Positions 40,079 through 54,262 of a DNA stretch of 64,000 nt are shown one piece after another. Every line of letters begins with the position of its first letter. Within the stretch, counting starts at the first letter, position 1. Origin of the DNA: Steromphala cineraria (lineage: Eukaryota > Mollusca > Gastropoda > Trochida > Trochidae). The stretch is taken from contig OU744725.1 of NCBI GenBank assembly GCA_916613615.1, positions 7,732,708-7,796,707 of the forward strand, given 5' to 3'. Position numbers and translations under genes: made by a program. The notes under the pieces are model-generated. The model worked only from the letters and a program-made list of their open reading frames with translations. It was not told the origin of the DNA and searched no databases.

Positions 40079-40627
40079 CGGGGACGCAGACTCGCTTTAA
40101 TAAGTGGCTTATGTTTCGCAGCATCTGTGAAGGGTCTTTTAATCAAATATCTTTGGAAGTACAAACGCTAGATATAAAAAACCAAGATGTGGTTTGTCGG
40201 AAGATAAACAGAATCGATGTGGGAGTAAATCGGAACAAACAGAGAATGACGTTCATGAATAGAGTAGGATGTACGTGGTGGGCCAGAGATTCAGAACTCT
40301 CTAAGGTGTCTGCTAAGGAATACCAAAGACTAAAATGTTTAAAACTCCCACGAATGAAGACGAGGATGCAACACTGTAGGGCGGTTCATCTGATATAAGC
40401 TTCTAACAGACGCCTCGCAAACTTCAATGGACTTTTCTTTATAATTAGATTATTCACACGTTTCTAAATTGAGGAGACAATAGTTCATTCATAGCTCAAG
40501 TTAAGAAATCTAAGGAACCGGGAAATCTCGGGATGATCCTTGGGTACGAGACTTCAAAGGAGAGAACCAAATACTCCATTGAAGCTCCCATAGAGATCTC
40601 GGACCATCGGTACAGAGGCCATCTTTG

Positions 40628-40647
40628 TGACGTAACAAGATGGCGGC
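40628..40647 (+). promoter_or_regulatory. CRE-like plus YY1-like motif pair
   Basis: TGACGTAA at 40628-40635 is followed two bases later by AAGATGGCGGC at 40637-40647, the classic YY1 motif, often found at transcription starts and 5' leaders. Short reading frames without domains begin nearby. A promoter for an unannotated transcript is possible but unproven. Confidence 0.3.
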
Positions 40648-43600
40648 GTCTTTATAGTCTAAAACAGCGAATCAAGAGCAATCATACAGATAATCTGGTC
40701 CCTTGTTTGGTTACGACACGGACAATGATTCTATCTCTTTCTCTAAACAAGGCTTTGCGTCCTCGAACATGGTGACACCGCAGGATAGAGAGAAGCCATT
40801 GAAATATGTAAACAATATCGCTTACAATCCAGGTGATGAAATCAAAGGCAGACGATTCCATTACAAGTGTAGGGGTTACTTGGAATCGATTCATCCATTA
40901 AAATGATAATTCGATTTAATCAAAAGTATATATTGTAGTTTATGTACCTTAAAAATGCATACATTTAAATTAGCTAAACATATTTGACATCTTTATTATA
41001 TTATGACGCCAACATTTATTTATTTGATATCTAGATTTCTTTACCCTGTCCCCAAACTTTAAATAAGACTGGTCCAATTGGATGTTATTTTTAAAGGACG
41101 GAATTGGTTGACGGAGATAGACAACAAGGGGAGTTAAGCAATCCTTTGATTGGTTTGTTGATAATCAGATAATTGTCTGGAGGATTAGATTGGGACAGGG
41201 ATGCGTCAATGAGCTTTCATCTGCCCTCCAGATATAATCCCTCACCCTCTGTGTTCGTCTAACTTGGAATTTCTCTGGTTTTGTCACTTGTGTTGTAGCA
41301 CTTGAGTATGAAATCCGTGTGAAGGTGTCCTGTGTTTAGTTAACTCTCGTCTATTCGCGGGGAATCTCACGCATCTTGACCAAAAGACAGGGAGGATTTC
41401 ATCTCAAATATTTCTTCATCAATTGAATTAAATTTAAATGAAAAATGTGGGGTTTTTTAAACCTACCAACGTCATCTTTTTCGTTAAAGGGGTCTCATTG
41501 AAAGCTATTTGAAAAGATGAATATGTTTGATAACGTAACGAGACCGTCCTGCTTACATTGAATTCACACATTGCTCTGACGTGCATGATGCTGGTGTTGA
41601 TTCTATTACATTTCAAATAGAAATGTTCATCATGAAGTCCATTTGTTATGTAAACGATAAGCGAATTTTATTATGCTCTTCGGTAATTTCAAATATCCGA
41701 CAAGTACGGGAACTTATTATACAGCATATAATTGCATATTGACAAAGACATTTCGAAACCACCAAACATCAATCTTCGTGATAAAGTTGCATTCCTAACA
41801 AATATTTGTACCTACGAATGAATTTTATTGCCAATGATTCAATTTCATGACAAGAAAGGGAATCAATTATTTATTGTATTTTGACATTCCTACACCATTC
41901 TTCATTCATGAATCCAGATGAGCTATTTCTGATAAAGAACCGTAATCAATCACAGGTATTTCCGCGTTACATAAGATATAAAATTCAAAACGACTGTAGA
42001 ATGATCATGATAAGTCATCTGTCACATAGTATGACAGTTATTAGCTTACGTGACAGCAGGTGACAGCAGTGAGCGAGTAGAGGTGTAGCCGTGTGATATA
42101 GCTCATATTTACCTGCAATATTTGCTGACTTGCACTTCGATGAAATGTACACGGTAATTTGACAGTGATTGACGACGGAATACAAATGCAATTGACAAGC
42201 GGAATTTAATTTTCTTTGATCATAAAAGCCGTGTTTCCGTATAGGGGGAGATAAAGGAGGGCAGTGTTTGGAGTCGGATTATGGGGGTGGAGCTCGGATT
42301 ATCAATTTGGATTTAATAAAATGTGAAAAATTATATTCAGATTATCCGACAGCCACGCATTAATCATAGCTAAATATAAATGACATGATTTTTTTGTATC
42401 AGCGTTTTGTTGATATTGGTTTTCGAAGATAAAAAGGCTTGTCATCGTCATTGAAACGTCGATTTGATATGTTGAATTTAAATTAAATTTACGCTGAAAG
42501 AATGACTATTTCACAGAGATTTTGATAATGTATTTTGATTACTTGTAAACATTACGGTAATTTCTCTTTATATCCAATCCACAATTAATCGACTTTGTTT
42601 TATTGATATCATGAATTTTGTCGTTCATAGTTATTGTACATTTTGTTATCTAAAAATGTGATACAAGTTGATACATCACGATGTTGGATTGCGGCGAGAC
42701 CTGTGAACATATTCTGGAACTAGTGAACCCTCCTGCAGCATACTTTATATGCCACTACATAGAACAATTATAGTCAGGTGAAAGAGTTCCAGGACCGAAG
42801 TAGAACTTCTTGAATCAATTCCATATCCAAACCCACTATCGCAGGATACAACAAATCCTTGATACTTTTTGAAAGATAAGAAACGGTAGAAAAGGGAAAT
42901 AACAAAGCAGATTTGATAACAGTGAATTATTTAGTTCATTATTTATCACTGGTGTATGTTTACATCGTCAAATTTAATATGATCGATTATTTTCCTCAAG
43001 GACATGTTTTAAATCCAAATTCATTACGTAATGACGTCACAGTATCATCAATTACTCCGCTCCATAGAACTGCCATTACTTTGATGCCTTCGCTTTGGGA
43101 TTAACTGACAAGGAATCGTAGCAAATCGTTCAAGCGTTTCACCATGTTGTTCCTTAAGATTAAAGAATGGGAATACTTCAGTACAAGCCGACTCTCGTAG
43201 CGATTAGTCCCCAGGGAGTTAGAACCATGGTACAGGGAAGATACAAGGTAGAGAAAACCATTGCGGAAGGTATAAATAACAGGGAAACAAAACAAACGAG
43301 CACAAGTGGCAAGAGTTACCTGCCTTATCTGCATCTCCTGGCTATCGATTTGTCACCCACCCTGATATGTCCAATTAAATCTTTAAAAGATTACAACTTT
43401 CAACCATTGAACTATTTACCCCTGCACTTTCAAAAAGAAGGATTTAAGTCGGCCATAAAATTTACAGAAATAAGGCAGTCAAATTACTTTTATTGCAGGG
43501 CAGTTGAAACCGATCTGATTTTTTGTATCGTGTTTCTTTAATGTTTCTTTCCGTTTGTTTGCAATTTGTTTTTTCAATTGGTTTTCCCTTTCATTTTAAA

Positions 43601-44001
43601 ATTTTTTTTAGTGGCACTGTTGCCTTGTATTTGCGATTTGATAACACACTTAAGTATAATTTAAGTAATAAATGTTGACTTGAAGGACCATTGAAGTTGA
43701 ACTATGTGACCCCACGGAGAGAAATGATATTCTGATACTAGTGCATCGGTCTGCATTGAACGTGTGTTTGAGAATTGTAAAGTAAAGGATTACGTTATCA
43801 TGGAGTCATTTACCGTCATCAAGTACATGCTGTGCTTATATTGATACATTGTTCAGTACCAATCATGACACTCCACACGATACTTGAATACCATTGGTGC
43901 TTTTATCTACATTACTAGACAAACAGCACACACATCTAATAAAACTGTTACACTTTTGCCTATATGATGACATACACTTGTCATCGAGGATCAATTTGGT
44001 A

Positions 44002-44066
44002 AGGGCAGCATTTTTTTTTTTTTTTTTTTTTTTTATTGGTTCCACAGTTTGATAGGGCAGCATTTT
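44002..44066 (-). mobile_element. Tiny poly(A)-tailed retro-insertion with target-site duplication
   Basis: AGGGCAGCA (up to 13 bp if shared T bases count) lies at 44002-44014 and is repeated at 44054-44066. Between the copies is a T run starting at 44011 (24 T bases to 44034) followed by 19 bp. On the minus strand the insert reads ATCAAACTGTGGAACCAAT followed by A bases, so an AATAAA falls at the tail junction. This is the hallmark of target-primed reverse transcription of a severely 5'-truncated transcript. Confidence 0.75.
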
Positions 44067-47000
44067 ATCACGGTTAAATTCACTGATGTCGACTTTGTGA
44101 GGAATTGTGATTATCATAACTTGACATTTGATTTCAACACATTTTATTCATTATACGTTCATTATAGGATTGGCCAAGGAGTATCGAAGAGCTTATGTGA
44201 AGGCAGCTCCAGTACCTTTACTTTACTCGTAATAGGGTTCAGCGATATCTAAATTGTTTTTCTAAAAAAATAAAATGTTGAAGTTTACACAAAATTTATA
44301 TAAAGACAAAAGATGATAACATTCATTCTGGCGTCTTGGGTAAGTAAGTTCCGTAACAACGCCCAGATGAAAACCTGTTTTCTACCATTGGAGTTGAACA
44401 ATATTCTTGTTATTGATTAACTTTTCGGGCTTTGAATTTTGTCATGTTTACTGAATTCAAGGTCAATTTCTCTCTAGTCGCCTAAGGGCCATGTGATACA
44501 AGTTAAGATAAGCATGATCTATCTGATTTGCATCCTTTCTGTACAAACCATTTGCAGTGTTCTAATTAAACCATCAAACGCCCTCTGAAATTACAATTAT
44601 CCACACCTAACGCTCTTACAACTTTATCAAGCCTCCACTTGTAATCAAAGCAATGCAATTCTTGCACACGAAGCCCAGGGGTGCCTGAATGTCCATAGGG
44701 ACATTGTGTAATTACACTTGCGTAATTTATTGTGTGCACTGAGCTGAGATGTAACTACTGGACTAACATGATACCCGAGATATGTATGTAGGTGTTTGAT
44801 CAGGTTCGAGCCTTGTGTAACATTTAATGGGGGAACGAGAAGGGTACATGGACTAATAATCAGGCTTCTTGCAAATGTTAAGTCATGTAATCAAATTAGT
44901 TGATACATTGAAATGAAACAAATTCTAAAACTCGTAACTACACTATAAACGTTGAGAACAAACCTCTTTTGTGGCGATATAGTAACAGGAGTTACTCTAA
45001 CCATCTATATCCAAATCTCCAAAAATGTGCAGTCTCCGTCTTTAGATTTATTTTTGGTAAATAATTCTCAGTGTGTATATATCCTCTACATCATAACAAC
45101 ATACGAAATCGCGGTAATATTCAACGCCTATTATTTGTTCATTTAACTTTCAGTTCAGCTGAGCCTGCGACGTTTTCCTCCATCCAATCATCTTCAAAGT
45201 GAGGGCGTTTTATCTTTTCAATGTTAAAATAATCAGTCCTTCTTACCTTGATGAATAAAGAAATGTCAGATGTTTCTGGATATAAAACTTTGTTAGTGAA
45301 CTTTGCGCGACATTTCAGAGTATATGTTTGGTAGACATGAAGAATAGTAAGGTAGACATCGTTCTTTAAGTATTAATTATAGTAAATTAAAGATAGTTTA
45401 TGCGATATATTATCTCCATACAATCCATCATCTAATTCCTCTACCCGATTATGTGTTGTCGTAGAAGAAATTAACAAGAATAATAAAAAACTCAATCGCG
45501 TAGCCTTACCGAGCATGGCACAATCGTTTCAAGCTTGCATTCTCTGAATACAGTCTTGCAGTTGGTAACGTTGATTTCTTCTTTAGTGAGACCATTTTAT
45601 TTACCTAATAAAACACCCCCTTCCTTATAAAGGTCTGTTATATTTGTCTCCAACTTTAGTTAAGTGTGTTCCCTGCAGACTTCACGTTCCTTTGCTCGAA
45701 CTCTTATCGCATTGTGACGTGTCGTGACGTAATCTACTTAGAGTGACGTAATCCAGGACGTAACGTCACGCCTCCTGCGTGCTAAACGTGTTATTGATTG
45801 GTGTAGAGTGTGATAAAACTGGATGTATGTTTATTGCGATGACAGCACCTGTTCTCAACAACTGTAGGAGTCCTCACAACCCTCACTGTGATTGCATTTA
45901 CATTCATTACTAGCATCGACTCTACATGTATTCATAACGTAGATAAGATAGGAGATTAGATGTTCAAGTCTTGGTTAGATATCTTCTGCAAATGTACAAT
46001 GCATGACCATTTCATATCATTTAACCATTCCATGTTATCAATCTATGGCGAGTTCAGAGCTAATATCTACCGCTGTCAAGTTCCACTATTCCTTATATAG
46101 GCCTACTTTTAAAGAAGTTGTTACCCAGAATAGAGCGTACTTTCCAATATCAAAGTGCACATATATACATCTTTAACATTACGCCAATGGTTTTGTACAG
46201 TCAATACTTAATTTGATTGAAATGAGTTGATATCACTTGAGATGACTGAGATCAATATTGAATACGCATGGAAGTGTTTGCTCGTGGAAACCCTTCTTTG
46301 CGAAACTAACTGCACACTCAATAATGACTTTCTTCATTTTCCAGCTTGGTGTTAAAGAAATGGAACATTTCCATTTCCAAACGACGTATTTCTCGAAACA
46401 TACTTTTATGTCTCAAAGCTGATGAATCTTATACCAACCTAAACGTTTAAACACGATTAAAACTACTTAACTATGAAGTGAAAGATATGTTGAGTATTGT
46501 GTATTGTTATGTTTGATTTGACAGTCATATTTCATTGTATTTGTTTTAATTATTTGAAGCACGTTAAGATTTGTATTGTGTTGCACTGGCAAATAACATC
46601 ATATACTTTCAAAATATTGTATTAAACAAGTGTCTTAAGTATTATTCAGTCTATTACTTCATTAAAACAAGCTTTGCTTTCTGAATATAGTTTTCAGAAT
46701 GCAACAAAAAAGATAAAAAAATCATCAAATGTAGATTTGAGTGGTAGTCCTTACCTGAGGTCGGGGTCAACAGAGCGAGCGACCTGGTCAAAGGGACGTA
46801 ACTCCGTATAGGATTTCATCTTCCAAAGCAATTGGTTAATCTATAAGTAGTTATTTTCCAAATTTGAATGACCTATGTCTCAAAATAAATACAAATAAGA
46901 ACAATGATATTAAATATTTCAAAGATACCTCTAATGATTAAACAATTTTGCATGATGATTTTTGTAAATCGTGAATTTTATAAATTCCATGTGTGTCTAT

Positions 47001-47190
47001 CATCACGAATACAGCGTTATTGTATACTGACTTGAACACGCAGTAACACTATGAGTCTACTGCTTACATACATCACATAGATTAATGGATAGACTGTGGC
47101 ATTCTACAAGTCTTCAAAACTGCCGAGTCAGCACGTTGTGTTTTGAGTAAATGACTGTGAAGTGTAACGACATTACTATTGAATGGTCGG
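44067..47190. other. Non-coding, no gene seen
   Basis: AT-rich with no recognised exon. A cluster of TGACGT motifs at 45715-45768 is listed separately. Confidence 0.5.
45715..45768. promoter_or_regulatory. Cluster of four CRE/ATF-like sites
   Basis: TGACGT occurs on the plus strand at 45715, 45725 and 45744, two of them as TGACGTAA, and on the minus strand at 45763-45768. Four in 54 bp is far above chance for this base composition, and the spacing is irregular. It could be a cAMP- or stress-responsive enhancer, by inference. Confidence 0.38.
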
Positions 47191-47392
47191 GTTGCCCAGT
47201 AGACTAAATTTTAGTCTCTGAAATGAAAATACATATTAAATGCAGTTTTCTACTATTAAAATTGAAAGGAGCCCACTGAAGCTGTTCATTTTCTGAACCT
47301 GCAGTGAGCTAGACTTGCTATAATAATATAGACTTGTGTGGGTCTTTAAAGATATTTTGTTTCAGGGGCTGTTAGACAGACTAGTTGCCCAG
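47191..47392 (+). mobile_element. TSD9-family short element, copy B, with 9-bp target-site duplication
   Basis: The element spans 47200-47383 (184 bp) between perfect copies of GTTGCCCAG at 47191-47199 and 47384-47392. It begins TAGACTAAATTTTAGTCTCT, where AGACT and AGTCT can pair. It carries AAAGGAGCC, then TAGACTTGCTATA, and ends GACAGACTA. The outermost bases of the two ends match as TAGWCT inverted repeats. There is no coding capacity, no poly(A) tail and no pol III box, so it is best viewed as a short non-autonomous DNA-transposon-like element of unknown family. Confidence 0.8.
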
Positions 47393-47407
47393 CTGTATGA
47401 TATGCAC

Positions 47408-47746
47408 TTCCTATGTGTTAAACGTTAGAACATTGTTGGATTAAAATTGTATAGCTTCAATACTTTTGATTATGAATACACCACGTTATAGCACAAAAAA
47501 AACGTTTCTAACAAACATAACATACATTAAAAGAGTTAGAGATAAACAATTGGACGATACCTTTATCATATGGATTGATTCCTATATGTCAAACGTTAGA
47601 ACATTGTTGGATTAAAATTGTATATAGCTTCAATACTTTTGATTATGAATACACCACGTAATAGCAACAAAAAAAACTAACAAACATAACATACATTAAT
47701 AAAGTAAGAGATAAACTATTGGACGATACCTTTATCATATGGATTA
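47408..47746. repeat. 171-bp direct tandem duplication
   Basis: The copies are 47408-47578 and 47579-47746, sharing long near-identical stretches such as ACGTTAGAACATTGTTGGAT and TGGACGATACCTTTATCATA. They differ by a handful of substitutions and small indels. The duplication starts only 15 bp beyond TSD9 copy B. There is no coding frame. Confidence 0.93.
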
Positions 47747-50700
47747 AGCATTGAGTATGTACAAGATATGTTAGCAATCTGACACGAATGCATTGTATAT
47801 TAAAATTACATGTGGGCTAATCGTCCAAACTGTCTTAGTCCTTTTGATATAGCATATTAACCCCACGTGAAAATAACTATTCAAAGAAGAGGAATTTTAT
47901 ATAGATATAAGATCTATATGTGCTTATATCACCAATATCACCACTAGATTAACAAGACTAAATTATAATCTTTGAAAATAAGAATAATAAGTCATCATAA
48001 TTATAATTTTCATCTATGCCAGATTACCTTTAGGATTTTCAGTATAAAGTCAAATCTAGACTTGCTGAATTAGACGTAGACTGTATAAAGGCTCTTATCT
48101 AAAACACAGTCACGAAGCAGGACTACATCAAACCATATCAATGTTAACAGGTTGTGTCGTGGTCAAATGAAAGCCAACGTAACGTCCTTTTAACAAATAG
48201 AAAAAGCACTATGTGAAAATGAAACTATCCTGGAATCTCCCATTTTCAAAAATATTCAAATTGTTTTCGAATTTCATTTCAAAGACTGCATGTCGTTAGT
48301 ATTACCGTTAAAGATATTGTTAACAATGATCATGAACATCTAGAACACAATGGTTCACTCAGACTTTCAATAAGATTTAACACTCAGCGTTCATTCGAGT
48401 CATTCCACAATGTGCGTAAGGCATATCTACAGATCCACGGGGCTTTTCAAACTTTTACCTACTTTTTGTTATGTTTTATTTTAAAGGTCATATCCCTGCG
48501 TTAAATTTATTTTTCAAGGAAAACTTGTTAGCAACGTTCAGATGAATGTATCACGATATGACCTTTATCTTATTAAAGAACAGGAAACATGCATAGTTAT
48601 AAGAACGAATCTCTAAATAATGTTCATATGTTCATAATATTGAAACTGGACGAAGCTCAAATAGGCTCAGGAGCCAAGTAAACAGTGACTAAGGTTTATC
48701 ATTCACAGCCTGGCTGCGTGGTTATGAATAAAACACCTACACAATATTTTTAACATATTTTTTAGGTTTCAAATAGGCCTACTTATCAAAAGTGACGCTC
48801 AGACATTTTCTTCAGTAATTGCCACAACTAATGCTACTTGACTGATAGTGTAAAGCCATATTCCTTCTTTATGTTTTAAGCAAAGTGTGTCATTGAACTC
48901 AAAAGATACTATTGAATTGTTGAAATTTTCCTTACTAAGCCATCCTTGTTGTGTACAAAGGTTATGAGAGTAGGCCATATTGGACCGGAAATCGTCTGCC
49001 TCAGCTATTTAAAAACGCCATTTTGTTTGCATAACACGTTTTGAAGAGGATCATACCCAAGATGTGCCCCCCTTTAAACAGGGTATCGGGGTATCGGGGT
49101 ATCAGGGTGCGTGGTGACCTAACAGCTTCAATGTGTTTCTTCACATCTTTATCACCCAGTATCTGTGTCTCTCTGCCGATAACAGTACCCGGAGAGTCAC
49201 ATCATGGCTGACCATCCTTCTGGTGTTTGTCTACGATATGATATGAACGTTAGTGTCCTCTACAAGGGCTTGGTGTTTCGTGATGCCCTTATGTTGACAG
49301 CCGGCCAGTCAGCTGTTCCTAATCGCCTGTGTCCACGTGGCATGGGGTTGAGAAGGAGGATGAACAGATCTACTGCATGATCCTTACCTTGGATGTTTGT
49401 CATTTGCACCTTCATAGTTTTCTCCATAGTGATATGTTCAATAAAGGTCAAATGCGGTTATAACAAATTGAAAATAGCTCAAATTAGGCATTGAAGTATC
49501 AAGTTATTTTATTTGAATTGAATATCTATTCCTACATATAGGATATAATTATATTTTAAGTTTGAGCAAACAAGTCAAATCTTTAATTGGTTGTTTCGAT
49601 TGCCAGCTCAAGAGAGCGTCTGAATCTATCAACCACTTATTATTTTCTTGTATATACAAATCAAATTAGAAAGATATACAGTATCTTCAACACACTAAGG
49701 ATTCAAATGATTTGTATAAATCCATTTAAACTAATTGCGTCTTTGAATGGCATATTAATATTCGGTTTTGTAAAATATGATATTCTCTCTAATGTAGAGA
49801 TGTTTTTCCTCATTACTGTATACTAGTATTGTGAATGATGGATAATTAAACAGTGACGGGTTTTGACCACAGCTCTTGGGACCCTTGACAAAGGGCATCA
49901 GAGACATCTAATTTTGGGATAATATATCAATAAAACAGGTTCTCTGAAGCCTTTGCTATTTGATCTGACCCTCTGCTTCTCCTGATTGAAGAACCTCCTC
50001 ATTCTAAATCAAAACGGTAACAATCACCCATCGCCCTCTGTCGGATCCTCGCAGGTAGATAATGCATTTTCAAGTGGATAAGTAAAACCTAACGATTTCC
50101 GGCTCAACATAATATGCATTATCAATGCATATTAATGTAAACTTGGCCTTAAATATAAGGCGATGATAGGAGCGTGACGCTCTAACGATCAGATTCGTTT
50201 TATGCTGTTAATCACATGTCGCTTTGCTACAGAATATAGGGGCTGTGAATAGATTACAAGCATGTCGATATCAGCTATAATTGACAGGTGGGTGGCAGGG
50301 GTGGTATGTTACTGTTGTATATAGCAGGCTCGAGTAGGTGGGTTCAGATAGGTGGTGAGATGAGTGGATGGGATGTCCGTTCACTTACTCTCCCCTCCCC
50401 ATGCCTACATTTATGATATTGCTTGTTACCTGAGATGGGTGGTATATTCCTGTTTGATGTAGCGAGTGGGTGTATATGTAGGTGTATCGAGGTAGATGGA
50501 AGGGGGCAGTGAGTCAGTTGATTTGAGTTGCATTCAAAATAATTACAAAATTCAAACGATAATTAGAAAGGAATAAAATTTGAATCTTAGATATCGATAT
50601 TTTCATAGACGTGACGGAGCATTTATATATATATCATTTTCCTGATGCCAGACAACCGGACTCTCCCCGAATACATGTACCTGCACGTGTATCTAGTCTG

Positions 50701-50965
50701 TCTGGTCGGCAGGTGCCCGCTGTGGAAAGTAAGGGTAAAATTTTGGTCTACTCAGAACATTCGTTATATATGAACTAACCTCTATGCTATACTCTCTTAC
50801 AAAACATAGGCAACTTATCAAGAGTAGATCTTCGATAGTAATGATTAAATACTTCTCTTTATGATAAACTTTAAACTTGAAAATTACCGGTAATTAGAGC
50901 TGTTGGCATGTTTTTAAAGATTCAATTAAAACCTTCAGGACAAACAAATTCAAATTCTGTATTAT
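47747..50965. other. Non-coding, no gene seen
   Basis: AT-rich. It has a G- and GT-rich low-complexity stretch at about 50285-50515 and an inverted repeat TAATATGCATT/AATGCATATTA at 50110-50134 that resembles paired POU/octamer-like sites. No domain-bearing reading frame. Confidence 0.5.
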
Positions 50966-51291
50966 GAAGAAGAAGAAGAAGAAGAAGAAAAATAGTTTAT
51001 TTCAGTGTCACGTGCTATTACATTTTTTTACACACTTTGTATGGTAAAACAATATCACAAGGTATAAAATCATTGCAGATAAAAATAGACAGCACCCGGC
51101 CTTGAAGGCCTATGAGACACCATAGTAAAATTTTTCCATATTAAAAATATTATGTATGCACCGCCATCGGTAGAACAAGGGCATACAAACAATAGTAAAA
51201 GGATAATACATTTTTGCAATGTGATATTAATAAGTTGGATGAATTTTGACAGGTTCTAATAACTTTTACTTCTTAAGAACATAATATAATT
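50966..51291 (-). mobile_element. LINE 3' end, minus strand, with (CTT)n tail
   Basis: Read on the minus strand, the last codons give YIMFLRSKSY-stop (stop at 51256-51258), matching the tail NMFFRRQLFL of the copy at 38.65-39.28 kb. Next comes TGTCTCATAGGCC, matching that copy's TGTCTCATAAGCC, then GTGACACTGAAATAAACTAT with the AATAAA signal. It ends in a CTT repeat (GAA on the plus strand, 50966-50990). It is severely 5'-truncated. Confidence 0.7.
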
Positions 51292-54165
<2,874 letters not shown>

Positions 54166-54168
<3 letters not shown>

Positions 54169-54262
54169 TGTTTATTTAAGTGTCACGTACTTTAAAATAA
54201 GATACAATAAATAAATATCACATCAATACACCAAAAAATATAATTAAATCACATTATAGATA
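54166..54262 (-). mobile_element. LINE 3' end, minus strand, with (CT)n tail
   Basis: On the minus strand the sequence reads GTACGTGACACTTAAATAAA followed by CATTTTCTCTCT, the same GTGACACT-n-AATAAA-microsatellite arrangement as at 39.24 and 51.00 kb. No matching coding tail is visible, so the upstream limit is uncertain. A 90-codon minus-strand frame ending at 54269 lies just upstream but does not resemble LINE protein. Confidence 0.55.

Larger units (their letters stand above)
39277..43999. other. Non-coding, with possible promoter near 40.6 kb
   Basis: No recognised gene. Of note are a 22-bp perfect palindrome at 40057-40078, a hairpin AAGCTCCG/CGGAGCTT at 39976-40018, YY1- and CRE-like motifs at 40628-40647, and repeated TGACAG motifs at 42019-42165. 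Reading frames at 40111-40398, 40533-40775, 40703-40906 and 43167-43541 (124 codons) show no domain. Confidence 0.45.

Noticed and set aside
43167..43541. 124-codon plus-strand frame as a gene
   Set aside because: There is no domain, signal peptide or conserved motif, and the length is not exceptional.
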